From Chamaelirium japonicum (Eukaryota; Streptophyta; Magnoliopsida; Liliales; Melanthiaceae): a stretch of DNA of 64,000 bases. The DNA is taken from contig OX393550.1 of the NCBI GenBank assembly GCA_947650365.1, positions 95,398,951 through 95,462,950 of the forward strand, read 5' to 3'. This document shows, piece after piece, positions 1 to 12,679 of the stretch. Under the pieces are notes generated by a model. The model searched no databases and was not told the DNA's origin. It worked only from the letters and a program-made list of their open reading frames with translations. The first letter of the stretch is position 1. Each line of letters opens with the position of its first letter. The position numbers and the translations under genes were made by a program.

Positions 1-140
1 ATGGCGGATGAAGGGGGTAGGGGTCCTTAAATAGTCTCCCAACCCTGCCTACAAAAGGAATCAAGGACAAGCGCTCTACGATTCTTACGTGTCCAAACCC
101 GACACGCTCTCACCGACGCACTCGTCCTTGAGGGGGCATT
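1..140 (+). mobile_element. 3' internal end of an LTR retrotransposon with polypurine tract
   Basis: This short stretch is read as the last internal part of an element whose body lies before the window. A purine-rich tract at 130-138 (gagggggca) sits directly before a TGTAGAC that opens a long repeat-like region, which is the usual order of polypurine tract and 3' LTR. No coding sequence is recognisable. The element family cannot be named because pol is outside the window. Confidence 0.5.
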
Positions 141-290
141 TGTAGACACACGAATTTCGTCGGACCCGAACCCGACTTACGTGTGCCGACGCGGATGCAA
201 ACCCGACACGCGGACTCAACTCGCTCGCACCGATGCGGACCCGGACCCGACTCGCACCTAGCAAAGAGGAGCGGACCCCATGCGTCAAGG

Positions 291-400
291 GGGGCCGGCC
301 CCTACTAGGGTCCGAACCCCATGGGGCCGGCCCCTACTAGGACCCGAGCCACATGGGGCCGGCCCTAGTAGGACCCGAACCCCATGGGGGGCCGGCCGGC
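291..400. repeat. Tandem repeat, about 32 bp x 3, in U3 of the LTR
   Basis: Three successive copies of a GC-rich unit contain GGGGCCGGCCC, CTACTAGG (or CTAGTAGG) and CCCCATG. They lie in the putative U3 upstream of the TATA box, where tandem repeats often act as retrotransposon enhancers. That role is inference. Confidence 0.75.
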
Positions 401-410
401 CCTGCAAGGA

Positions 411-526
411 AAGGGGAGAAAAAGAAAGAAAAGAAAAAGGAAAGAAAAGAAAGGAAAGAAAAGAAAAAGGAAAGAAAAGAAAAAGGAAAGAAAAGAAAAG
501 GAAAGAAAAGAAAGAAAAGGAAAAAA
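411..526. repeat. Purine-only (A/G) low-complexity tract
   Basis: About 115 bases consist almost only of A and G in imperfect aaagaaaagg-type units. Protein-like readings through it (poly-Lys/Glu, or Phe/Ser-rich on the other strand) are by-products of composition. Confidence 0.9.
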
Positions 527-794
527 TACCGCCATGCGCGGGGGGAGGTAGCGTATGACGTCTGCACACACGCGGATCTGCGCCGATCCCTCGATCCGAC
601 GCACAAGACGAAGCGCCCGATCGCCATCGATTTCGTGCGCAAAATCCAGCCATAATTGCACCCGCCAGAAAAGGAAAACAACTAAATGTTATTCCCTTCA
701 TCAATGGATGAATAAAATCCGGGTAATTATGAGAGAGATACAAAAGGGATTTAAAATTAAAAAGTTCTCATATCTCTCTCCCCACCTCTTTGCC

Positions 795-802
795 TATAAA
801 TA
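795..802 (+). promoter_or_regulatory. TATA box of the LTR promoter
   Basis: TATAAATA is followed by a G-rich stretch and lies about 650 bases into the LTR. It is the expected LTR promoter position, with a start site near 825-830. Confidence 0.6.
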
Positions 803-1059
803 GAGGGGGTGGGGGAAGGAAAAAATGGTTGGAAAGTTGAAGACAAAGCGCCAGAGCTCTGCAGAAGAGAGCACGCTTCTTCATCGACCCGAGGCTTCAC
901 GAGGCACAGTCAAGCCTGTCCCGAGGGATCGGCTTACTGAAAGTCCTCATCAATGTGAAGGCCCTTGCACACGAAGATCATCCCTTCGACTCCGTGCACG
1001 AAGAAGAAAGCTCGGATAAGAAGAACCCTTCGACTCCGAAGACGCCAGAAGCAAAGGCC

Positions 1060-1760
1060 GGAGAAGAAGAGGAGCGGCACTACCCCGTCGTCTCCAACAA
1101 GCTTCGACTCCGATCAAGCCCAAAAGCCCGGAGAAGAAGAGGAGCGGCACTACCCCCGTCGTCTCCAACAAGCTTCGACTCCGATCAAGCCCAAAAGCCC
1201 GGAGAAGAAGAGGAGCGGCACTACCCCGTCGTCTCCAACAAGCTTCGACTCCGATCAAGCCCAAAAGCCCGGAGAAGAAGAGGAGCGGCACTACCCCGTC
1301 GTCTCCAACAAGCTTCGACTCCGATCAAGCCCAAAAGCCCGGAGAAGAAGAGGAGCGGCACTACCCCGTCGGCTCCAACAAGCTTCGACTCCGATCAAGC
1401 CCAAAAGCCCGGAGAAGAAGAGGAGCGGCACTACCCCGTCGTCTCCAACAAGCTTCGACTCCGATCAAGCACAAAAGCCCGGAGAAGAAGAGGAGCGGCA
1501 CTACCCCGTCGTCTCCAACAAGCTTCGACTCCGATCAAGCCCAAAAGCCCGGAGAAGAAGAGGAGCGGCACTACCCCGTCGTCTCCAACAAGCTTCGACT
1601 CCGATCAAGCCCAAAAGCCCGGAGAAGAAGAGGAGCGGCACTACCCCGTCGTCTCCAACAAGCCTTCAACTCCGATCAAGCCCAAAAGCCCGGAGAAGAA
1701 GAGGAGCGGCACTACCCCGTCGTCTCCAACGAATCCTCGATCCCGATCAAGCCCCAAAGC
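1060..1760. repeat. 70-bp tandem repeat, about 10 copies, in the R region of the LTR
   Basis: Units starting ggagaagaagaggagcggca recur at 1060, 1130, 1201, 1271, 1341, 1411, 1481, 1551, 1621 and 1691. Copies differ by one or two bases, with two single-base length changes (70 or 71 bp). Because 70 is not a multiple of three, each copy is read in a new frame, yet no frame meets a stop for about 850 bases. The homogeneity indicates recent amplification. Confidence 0.95.
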
Positions 1761-1854
1761 TCGGAGGAGAGAAGCGAAGCGTCATCACCCCGTCGTCTTC
1801 GACTAACACCTGCGCCATCCACGAAGAAGAAAGCCTGGAGCAGATCGTCTGAAG

Positions 1855-1975
1855 CGTCGCTACCCCCGTCGTCTTCATCAACAAAAGCCGACGCTACAAC
1901 CGTCGCACGGAGACCGTCGCTACCCTCGTCGTCTTCATCAACAAAAGCCGACGCCACAACCGTCGCACGGAGATC
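1855..1975. repeat. 60-bp tandem duplication in the LTR
   Basis: Two copies of a 60-bp unit containing gtcttcatcaacaaaagccg lie head to tail and differ at only a few bases. Confidence 0.9.
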
Positions 1976-2099
1976 GGTGCTGCCCCCACTATCTTCGAAA
2001 GCATTCTTCGACTCCGATCACGCCAAAGAAGCCCAGAGAAGAAGAGAAGTCCAGTCGATACGTAAACCGTCGAAGCACCGGAGAAGTAGCCCACGTCGT

Positions 2100-2450
2100 T
2101 CGAAGAAGAAGATCGAGTTGACGCCAAAGCTAAAGCCAACGCAAGAAGCCAAAGCAAAGCCCCAGTAAAGCCCGCGCCAAAGCAACGCAAGTGCCAAAGC
2201 CAAGCGACTACGCCGGCCACGAGCAAAAGCACCGCACGTTCTAGCCGATACGACGCAAAGTCCGTAAGAACGAAAGCATCGCAAGTCTCTCCCAGCTACG
2301 TCCAAGTGCAAGCGCCGAAGCAAAGCAAAAGCCAGAGCCACGCCGGAGCAAAGCCAAAGCCAAAAAGCCAAAGCCAAAGCCAACGCCAAAAGCTAGATCG
2401 ACGCCACGAACCGACGATCAAGGACACCGAGGTCAAGCAAGGAATGAGGA
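2100..2450. repeat. Low-complexity AAAGCC-rich stretch in the LTR
   Basis: Short imperfect units such as caaagccaaag and agccaaagc recur throughout. No gene is recognised here. Confidence 0.7.
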
Positions 2451-2746
2451 AGACGCGAAGACCGAGGAACAAAGCCGAAAACCCCCTAGCCGAGAAAGCG
2501 CGAAGCACGGAAGGGACAAAGCAACGGTGGACATTCCTTAGCCTCTCCAAAACCCTCTCCCTGTAAAACCCCTGTCCTGGGCAGCCCCTTCAGCGCTCTC
2601 GCACGAACACCACGTGGAGACGCGGATCAAAGGGATCCCCCAGAAGATCTTTCCCACAATCCCCTGATCAAAACTCGCCGCAACCCGGACTCGCTACACC
2701 CGAGCAACCCGGGTCCCGGCCACAATTGTAATCTCGTGTGATTCGC

Positions 2747-2752
2747 AATAAA
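2747..2752 (+). terminator. AATAAA polyadenylation signal of the LTR
   Basis: AATAAA lies 30 bases before the proposed LTR end, as expected for the R/U5 boundary of an LTR. Confidence 0.5.
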
Positions 2753-3084
2753 GACGACCCGCGCTTTTTTCCGCGTCCACAATGGTCATTTGATGTTAAT
2801 CTCTTTCTCTCTCTAACCAGTGAATCACACTCACTTCAGATTTACCACTTCTTCGAACAGTTACGATGTCGTCTTTGCAAAATGGCGTGCATCAAGCACA
2901 TTTGGGCATTGCCTGGGTTTCTTACTAGTTCATTGCAGAAAGTGTGAATCTTTTCCCCTTTATTATTATGTAATGTTATCTCCTCTACAACGAATTTGAA
3001 CTCTAATTTAGAGTGGATCAGTCTACTTTAGAAATTATGTTTCTATTAATTGAAGATATAATAAATGAAATTATAAGATCAGTC

Positions 3085-3255
3085 TTCTTTTTTACTGGAT
3101 CGGCCAGGCGGTCTGAGAACTGGGCGCTAGAGCAATGGCTCAATGAGGTCCAAAGATCGAAACGGGGGGAGACAGTCACCAGCTGCTATTTATTATTTCC
3201 ATAATCCCGTGACATGATATCATGGCCTGGAATGCGCAAACAAGGTACAACAGTT
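3085..3255. repeat. Dispersed repeat, copy 1 (partner at 6948-7112)
   Basis: This stretch matches 6948-7112 in order and content: both carry ttttactgga, a gcgctagag/gacgctagag block, a gggagaca block, ttccataatccc and gcaaacaagg. It is AT-rich outside these blocks. The element family is not recognised. The rest of 2782-3304 shows nothing else. Confidence 0.7.
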
Positions 3256-3304
3256 CAATCTCCTTAACGATGAATATCATGACTATTTTTCGGTTTTTAC
3301 CCAT

Positions 3305-3373
3305 CAGGGGATATGGGAGTTGGTAAGCAACTGCCAACTGGTGCTTTGGTGAGAAGGTTGTAGGTTCAACTCC

Positions 3374-3408
<35 letters not shown>

Positions 3409-3560
3409 TCTCATGTTACCCAGGAGTGTGTAGGGAAACTTCGGAGTGGGTCGGTGCGCATTACTGGAAATATTTGTCCGAGCCCAAAGTGGGTTCGTTG
3501 CCCTGAAGGTTTTGGGACACAAGCCAATCTAAAAATAATATAAAATAAATAATCATAATT
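3305..3560 (+). mobile_element. tRNA-derived SINE-like element
   Basis: A tRNA-like head contains a pol III box-B-like GGTTCAACTCC about 50 bases after ttggtaagcaactgcc. A variable C run at 3378-3407, a unique body and an A/T-rich 3' end (aaaaataatataaaataaat) follow. The C run has expanded inside the element just after box B. No target duplication was identified, so this is a family-level call only. Confidence 0.55.
3378..3407 (+). repeat. poly-C tract of about 30 bases
   Basis: An uninterrupted C run follows the box-B-like motif of the SINE-like element. Its true length is uncertain because homopolymers are prone to assembly error. Confidence 0.95.
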
Positions 3561-3899
3561 ATTTTGGATGTAGGGTTGTATTTTGCTTAAATTACTATTT
3601 TTACTATTTGGATCGGTTTGTGTATAGTGTTGTTATTGAGGATTTATAGGCCATAACTTATTGACTGAATGACAATACAATGTGAAACATGATTTGTGAA
3701 GTGGGGATTTGTAAAGTGAAAATAACATCTTCAGTGACAAGAAGTAATAGCAATTCATAGCCGAGCTTTAATGAAATTTTTGGCATTAGTCAAAACGGAC
3801 TATGTAATTATACTTTAGTTTATTAGGAATAATAGTTTCAAATTCGTGAAAGGCATTGAAAGTCATTTATAAAACCAATTACAAATCATAATATTAACG

Positions 3900-4093
3900 A
3901 CTAATTAGGTTTAGGTCCCGAGTTATTTGGCAATAATAACTGCAGAACATCATAATTTGCAATATTAACTAAGGTCCCTATTTTTTTTGTAGATGTCTGA
4001 TTGGAGATCTCATTTCACCCACGATTGGGATAAAAGAAACCGTTACTGCCAGCTGTACTAAAATAAACCCGAGAATACCCTTGGCTGTTATGC
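3900..4093. repeat. Dispersed repeat, copy 1 (partner at 27010-27200)
   Basis: The block from ctaattaggt through ttgtctgattggagat-like text to cgagaatacccttgg recurs at 27010-27200 with about 80 percent identity by eye. It has no coding potential. The family is unknown. Confidence 0.8.
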
Positions 4094-4129
4094 AAACATA
4101 GCTGAAGACTAATCGGTTGTCTACTCAAC

Positions 4130-4191
4130 CAATTTGTTGTTGAAATGAGCGAGTGGGGATTTTTGCTCGGTTCCTATAGATGACACCAAAC
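4130..4191 (-). mobile_element. Possible primer-binding site and leader next to a minus-strand LTR
   Basis: Read on the minus strand, the bases after the LTR end are GTTTGGTGTCATCTATAGGA. This resembles the TTGGYGYCRTCTRTGGGAAC motif that follows the 5' LTR of many plant Gypsy elements (established knowledge). If so, it is a truncated LTR plus leader. It competes with the solo-LTR reading of the next entry. Confidence 0.45.
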
Positions 4192-4793
4192 TGTGGGGGA
4201 TGATCTTCCCCCATCCGAAGATTCCACCCAACAATTAATTGAATCAACTTTGACTCGTTGACTTAAGCGTAAAGTAATGCAAAAATCGAAATTCGGATGA
4301 AGCCTATGTCTCAGTGCAGTTAGGCGAAACCTTAATCCACTATTTCATAAATGTAGAGTTACCTCGATAGGTCGAGTGTAACTTATACAAGCATTAGGAG
4401 GAGAGGGGTGGAATAGAAATGTGTTCTTAGCGAGTGGTTTCCAGAAACTTATCTGTTCTTCGTAGAGAAGGAGAATGGCTCTGGAACATGAAATGTTGTT
4501 TTAGAAATAGAAAATCTGATTTGGAATATGTGTCGGACCTACTATTTATAGAGCTCGGGGGGCTGATGGGCCCCTGAATTATCGTCTTGGTCTCCAGAAA
4601 GGACTGGTGGGATTTGTCCTATCTTCGTGAGCCCCAGCAGGGTTGGTGGGTCATGTGGGTTTGTCGCAGGCCCAAAGTAGGACTGGTGGGCCCCACAATA
4701 GCTTATTGGGCCGGTTGGACCCCGATCTACTCTCGCGGGTCCCACTTGAATTGCTAACGTGGGATTGTAAATGCCTTAGTCATATTTCCCACA
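4192..4793 (-). mobile_element. Gypsy-type LTR (602 bp), solo or 5' LTR of a truncated element
   Basis: In plus coordinates the LTR begins TGTGGGG and ends TCCCACA. It is flanked on both sides by CAAAC (4187-4191 and 4794-4798), a perfect 5-bp target duplication. A minus-strand TATAAATA lies at 4543-4550, which fixes the orientation. The start resembles the LTR at 42997-43612 (TGTGGGGGA), so the two are probably related families. The duplication argues for a solo LTR; the primer-site-like flank on its left argues for a truncated element. Confidence 0.7.
4543..4550 (-). promoter_or_regulatory. TATA box of the minus-strand LTR
   Basis: TATAAATA is read on the minus strand, about 245 bases into the 602-bp LTR. 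Confidence 0.55.
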
Positions 4794-4798
4794 CAAAC

Positions 4799-6947
<2,149 letters not shown>

Positions 6948-7112
6948 TTTTTTACTGGACCGAAGAAGCAATCGTAGGACAAGACGCTAGAGTAAGGGCT
7001 CAAATAGGTCCGGAAATCGAAAGGAGGGAGACAACATTTGTTATTTATTAATTCCATAATCCCATGAACATAACATTAATGGTTGGGATTCGAGTGTGCA
7101 AACAAGGCACAA
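6948..7112. repeat. Dispersed repeat, copy 2 (partner at 3085-3255)
   Basis: It shares the ordered blocks ttttactggac, gacgctagag, gggagacaac, ttccataatccc and gcaaacaagg with the first copy, in the same orientation. The copies are diverged and therefore old. Confidence 0.7.
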
Positions 7113-7394
7113 CGGCCTTGAGGGAATGTTCGCTCCATGGTGTCCATATCGGGAGTCAAATAGGGAACTTCTCCAACATAAGAAAGATAAAGTACCACCG
7201 GGCCAAGAGCCTATAGCATTCAATTAGAAACATAAACAATTAATACCAAAATCTCGAGTCAAGTCAAAGGGGTTAAAACAAAGAAACAAGCTTCAACTTC
7301 AAGGGAAAGATAAAGAATAAAAAAATAGTTAAAAAGAAATAAAACAAGCATTTCTTCAAGTAACTACACTCATATGGTTCCTTAGGGCCTCCAA

Positions 7395-7975
7395 TTTATA
7401 CCACTCGTCCTGATCAATTTACATATGTCATTTTAATTGGTTGACACTTATTTTGTTTAAAATTTATCTTCGGTTGATTAGTTTTAACCATATTGAATAT
7501 ATTAGTTACGTGCTCATGTAATAACTAGTCCAAATACGAGTCATGAATCTATATGTGCAATAATCCTTTCCTCAAATCCTTCTCCTCCACCTGATTAAGT
7601 TACATATACTAGTCTAATTATTTCAATAGTATATTATTACAATATTTGATTAATTGATTGATTAGTTTTAGCCATATTTTTTACTTGAATATATTAATTA
7701 GGGACTCATATATTAACAGCAAACTTAGGTGTCAGCCATGAATCCACATATATGGTCACAAACCCTTGGTCCACAAATACTTGTTCCTTCACATGATCAT
7801 GTTACATAGGCTAGTCTAATTGGTTGACATCTACTCAATATAATGTTATAATTTATTACTTTTAATAACATTGGATGTGTTGATTAGAGGCTCATGTATC
7901 ATATACCAACAACAAGCTCGAATGTCAATCATGAATCCACATGTGTCAGAATAATTCCTTACTTGTTAAATAATT
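7395..7975. repeat. Degenerate tandem repeat, about 195 bp x 3
   Basis: Each copy runs from a gatNaNgttacat-like block through tctaattgnttga, a ttgattagttttancca block and an ggctcat block to catgaatcca. The last block recurs near 7540, 7735 and 7928, giving a period of about 195 bp. Copies are strongly diverged. Confidence 0.65.
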
Positions 7976-10079
7976 AAACTAATGTTTTAATAGCACACCT
8001 TGATTCCATGCATCTATCAGCCCTCTTAATAGTATATTATATATTATTAAGAGTGGCGACTGTTGTCTCTTTTTTCTCTCATTTCTTTTGATAGACTTTG
8101 GTCGATCGACCAATCGGCTTTTGTAGTAAATTGCTTTTACTTTTAATCTATAGGTTGGGGTCCATGCCTAACCCCTCTCTCTCCAAGGGATTTTTCAAAA
8201 AAAAAAAAAGACTCAGGTAAAATTTATTGGTTATGCCATTTACATCTATATAATATTTTGATGAAATTATATATATGTTTTATGTACAGTAGGAACACCA
8301 TTTCATGTCACCCGAGAACAAAATATTGACATTAGTTAATGAGGAAAGTCAATTTCAAATACTGATGATTTAATATATTTCAACACTCAGGATGGCATCA
8401 AGTTTAGTTTACCGTCTATGACTTAGGTTCGCTACCTCTCATTAACTATATTCTATTTTAGAAAAAATACACAAAAGGTAAATAATGATTAAGCAGGATT
8501 CACCTAATGTTTATTTTTATTGGATGTCTTTTTTTATGTTAGTAATGATAAATATAAACTTTTTTATGCTATCTGATTTCATTATGAGGATAATCTTACT
8601 GCAAGTGTCGTCGGTCCAATACCAACTCAATATTTATTAGTATTTTGAATCTCATATTTAATCTTTTTACGTCCTCTCATGATGTTTGTTTGGTAGAGCA
8701 TTTTGTTATATAAATATAGTGAAATTTTTAAAACTTTCGTATTAATGTAACCATAGTTAACTTGAAAGAACCTATTCATACTGTTTCTCATTGGATACAA
8801 CGTTAGTGAATACTTCTACAATCTGAAATGATTGTCCACTACCTTATGGAGTTTTCAATCTTATTTATATTTGAAGCATGGAAGGCCTAGAATCAGTGTA
8901 CCCACTACTCTAGGTTCATTCCTCTCAAGTAAATATCATCTTTGGGATAAAGTGAGGAGGGGGATGGGGTGTTGCTGCTCGCCTTGGTGGTTTTTTATTT
9001 GTAGCTACATGATGATCCAACAAAAGTTTTCACTGTCTTAGTTTCTAGATAACACTTTTAATATTTTCCCCGTTCGTATCATGACCTGAATAATCTAAAT
9101 TGTTTATTAGTTCTTTAGTGCTAATACTGTCAATATTTTCTTTATTTGTATAATGACCTGAATAATCTAAATTGTGTATTGGTTATTTAGTGCTAACCCC
9201 TTTTTTTCTTTTATCTATTTTTTAAAGTTGCAGTCATCAAATTATCTTATTTTGTTATAATTAGGAATAAACTATTCTGTCTTCTTTTAGCAATTATAGT
9301 ACTAGATGAAAGGTAATAGTATAATATTAGTTCTCAACTTCTTGTTGCTCTCTTTATTGTATTGCCAAAAGATATATAGTTAGCTATTGTTTCTTGCTGC
9401 ATCTTATTACTAAGAATCAAAATTCTTATGATGCTGAGTTAATTTATGTATGTGGCTCTGACTGCTATAGTAAAATTTGATGTTTTTTTTCTAGAAGTAA
9501 TGCCGCTTGAGATCCATCAAATTCTCTTGTACTCTGCAGTGTACCTGAAAAAAATTAATATTAAAATAACTCCAATCTAGTAAAATTTTTGGTTTCACTG
9601 ATCATCAGTTGGTGTTTTGCTTCTAATACATTATACAAGAGCACAAAGGCTTTCCATTTACATGGTGAAGAATTGTAATCAACCGAACAATATATAGAAG
9701 GTAGTGAGAAGAGTATTGTACTTTAAAGTGTCACATGGTTTGTGTTCAGGCAAAGCCAACACCACTAGATTTGCCTCTTTATAGAGTTGTGATTTATAGT
9801 TTGACCATCACGCTACACATTCAAAGCCCTAAGAGCCCCCATAACATCCCAACTTGCTTTCTTATCCAAAAATCACTCCAAAACTCTAGATTTGGTAAAA
9901 ATCTAAGCTCATCCCTAAATCTTCTCCGATCTGAGTTCATCCCCAAATACAATTGGAGTGTTTTTTATTATGTAAGTGCGAAACTCAAAATACAATTCAC
10001 CCTCAACAATGTCATGTCACGTTCCGAATTTTCCTCCACAGCGGAAGATTCAAGGTGTAAATTTTTTTTTTGAAAATTG
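7976..10079. other. AT-rich intergenic DNA, nothing recognised
   Basis: Two near-identical 40-70 base stretches around ataatctaaattg occur at about 9090 and 9150. Otherwise no gene or element boundary could be supported. Confidence 0.55.
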
Positions 10080-10099
10080 ATTAAGGCCTATTAAAGTTT

Positions 10100-10590
10100 A
10101 TTCGCTCACTCTTGCTCGGACGATCCCAATGGCTAAGCGGCGTACGGTCAGGTCCTCACAAGGGGAATGCGATAGCTATCATTATATTTTGGAAGATGTT
10201 AAAGAAAGAGAAAGATTGCTACTCGACTACCGAGGCAATCACTCTTCCGAGGGACAGTGTCTAACCCAGATCTGACAGTATGGACACGTATAGATAGGCT
10301 AGTTAAAGCCTGGAACACTGCTACTATTTTCGAAGAGGCTCTCGAGACTGTTATTAGCCTAACCATTTTGTCTGATGTTTGAAGGCTTTATCCAACACTT
10401 GTTCACAAGATTCTTAGGCTCATGAATTTGAATTACTTCTCAAGCTTCAAGAGAAGAAAAATGAGTCTACTTCCCTGAACGACTACATCAAGGAGTTTAA
10501 ATCGACTACTGATCAACTCAACTCCATTGGCAAACAAGTTCCTGATCAGAACAAAGTATTTTGACTTTTAAGCGGTCCCAATTACAATTG
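10100..10590 (+). pseudogene. Decayed Ty1/Copia gag fragment
   Basis: When frames are combined, the translation shows the order of a plant Copia gag (UBN2 / Retrotran_gag_2 type). A WTRIDRLVKAWNTATIF segment is followed by a TILSDVW-like position, then HEFELLLKLQEKKNEST, then LNDYIKEFKSTTDQLNSIGK, then PDQNKVF and LLSGPN. At least one frameshift and several in-frame stops interrupt it, so no product is expected. No LTRs, primer site or pol were recognised nearby, so this looks like an old truncated copy. Confidence 0.75.
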
Positions 10591-11480
10591 CATATATCAA
10601 TTAACATATAGGTTAACATTAGTTGCACTTACCACAGCTCAAAATTTTCATCCCATAAATAAATTGTATACAAAAAAGTATGAAATTAGCTTATTTTTTT
10701 AGTTAGAATAAATTTATTTTCTACTATGTTTTGTATTTCTCTTTTAATTCAAATGTAGAATATTAACGGAAATCAAGGATTTGAATTATCATCGATCAAG
10801 ATATTACACATGCGATGAGTCATTGTTTGTCAGACCCCTACAAAACCCTCTTTGATCCCTCTCACAAAACACATAACGAAGTAGAGATTTTTCCCCACTC
10901 AAGAAATACAGAGCATACCAGAAGATCTTCGAGATATGAGAGCGCCCGCTGAAATAGACTGCCGAAAAACCCGGAAGATGATCCGCGCACCGTATCCTCG
11001 TCCTCCTTCTCTTCTTCCTCTTTCTATCTCTTACTTCCTTTTCTTCTCTCTCCTTGCGGCAAACCCTAGACCGGTTTCCCTTCTCTCTCCGTACTTCAAT
11101 TAACTCTCTCAACCCTCTACTTTAGAAGTCACACTTCACTGTATCACCGTTGGCTTGAGCACCCAAGAGCCCGGGGAACCTTATTCTCCGTAGATGATCT
11201 TGAGAGCCCATGGGAGACCAAAACCCCAACCAAAATAGCTCAATCTCGCTGCCCCACCGACCTGACCCGTGCCTGGAATTCCAGGGGCCCACAACCAGAG
11301 CCCAGGCTTTTGGCTGCGGGCTTTTGGTTTCGGGCTTCATTGGGCCTAAACCCAAGACATGCTTGGTGGTGAACTCTAAAGCCCGGTTTCTATGACTTGG
11401 ATTGGACTCTTGTTGGGATTTTGCTGACAATGAGCTTCGGTCGGTTTAAAGAAAGTTTGAGCCCTGGTTTTTCTGGGTTC
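10591..11480. other. Intergenic DNA with a pyrimidine-rich stretch, nothing recognised
   Basis: Bases 11000-11110 are rich in C and T. No protein family was recognised in any frame. Confidence 0.5.
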
Positions 11481-12561
11481 GACTCCTCTCGATAGATTGA
11501 TCACCGTCTCCCTATGAGGCGCTGACGTTCTGTGGAGGGACACGTGGCGATCCAAATTTCAATGGCCACGATATGGGCATGGGATGAACCCTAGGTGGAT
11601 GCCACCACCACCGGCCGCCGCTTGCCGGTCACCACCCCACCACCACCTGCGGCGGGTGGTACGCCGATGGAGCGGTGGCGGGTGGCGGGGGTGGTGGCCG
11701 GTGAACGGCAGCGGCGGGAGGTGGCGATGGCATACCCCTAGGGCATATTTGTTTTTGGTCAACAAGCTAACCAGTAAAGTAAATGGAAAAAAAAAATTTC
11801 GGATTCAAAAAGTTGTGGTAAAGCAAATGGCATAAGGTTTACTGGTAGCCGAAACGGTTTACTCTGTAAAAGCCAAGTAAATTTTTTGATTTACCAGTAA
11901 AAGGGTCCGTTGATCCATGACACATCGAGAGAGCATCTCTCGATGGATTCGACTCCTCTCCACCGATGATTTCAGTTTCAACGACCACGATCGATGAGCC
12001 ATGGGATGAGCCCTAGGGGGATACCACCACCACTGGCCGCCACCCACCATCGGTCACCGCCGCCCCACTACCCCACCGGCTGCCATGCACCGCCATCGCC
12101 GCCCACACACACACACACACATACACACACCCCACACTTGCTGCCCACCACAGCCTATCGGTCACCATCCACGCCGGCCGCCACCCCACCGTCCACAACC
12201 CGCCACATGCCACCACCGACAGGGCGGTGGTCGGCGGGGGTGGTGGGACGGCGACCGACGAGCGACTGATAGATTTACTTTACTAGTCAATACAAACGGT
12301 TGTCCAGAAGTAATGATTTACTTTACTGGTCAATACAAACTTTAAAAAAGAAATCATATTTATTAGACGATCTGGAAGATTTACTACCCACATCTAATTT
12401 AATAGCCTTTACTTTGCAGGTCCGAAAAACAAACCAAACCCTAGGGCTCATCCAATGGCCATAGGCGTGGCCATTGAAAGTGGGATCGCCACATGTCACT
12501 CCCTAAAACGTCAGCGACCCATAGGGACCCATAGGGAGATAATCATCAGTGGAGATGACTC
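11481..12561. mobile_element. Non-autonomous DNA transposon with TIRs of about 100 bp (Mutator-like)
   Basis: The left end (from gactcctctc) and the reverse complement of the right end (from gagtcatctc) align over roughly 100 bases. Both pass through tctccctatg, cgctgacgt, a (c/t)gtggcgatcc block, tttcaatggccac and gatga(a/g)ccctagg. A third internal copy of the TIR start at 11949-12030 suggests a second, nested or partial element. The interior is rich in caccaccac and holds a (CA)n run at 12104-12130. Long TIRs suggest the Mutator superfamily, but no clear 9-bp target duplication was found. Confidence 0.6.
12104..12130. repeat. (CA)n microsatellite
   Basis: CA dinucleotides with one interruption lie inside the TIR element. 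Confidence 0.9.
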
Positions 12562-12679
12562 CCATGTTTCTTGGGCCCAACTAATTAGACCCAGAGAGCT
12601 CGTGGTTTATACCAGCTGCAGTTGATCTCCAACCATGTGGTCTGCTTACCAAGGATTGTGAAGATAAATGCTCTCTCGC

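Larger units (their letters stand above)
141..2781 (+). mobile_element. 3' LTR (about 2.64 kb) of an LTR retrotransposon
   Basis: The proposed LTR opens with TGTAGAC after a polypurine tract and closes with GTCCACA at 2781, a near-perfect inverted terminal match. Inside, a TATA box lies at 795-802 and an AATAAA signal at 2747-2752, giving a U3 of about 0.65 kb, a very long R of about 1.9 kb and a very short U5. It is much more GC-rich than the flanking DNA and contains several tandem repeats. The expected 5-bp target duplication would be ATGGT (2782-2786), but its partner is outside the window. Confidence 0.6.

Noticed and set aside
955..1852. Two overlapping open frames of nearly 300 codons
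   Set aside because: They read a 70-bp repeat through successive phases inside an LTR; no domain, no codon bias and equivalent frames side by side argue against a protein gene.
3085..3255. SINE head in the 3085/6948 dispersed repeat
   Set aside because: An A-box-like tggctcaatgagg is followed too closely by the B-box-like stretch for a tRNA promoter, and the second copy loses both.
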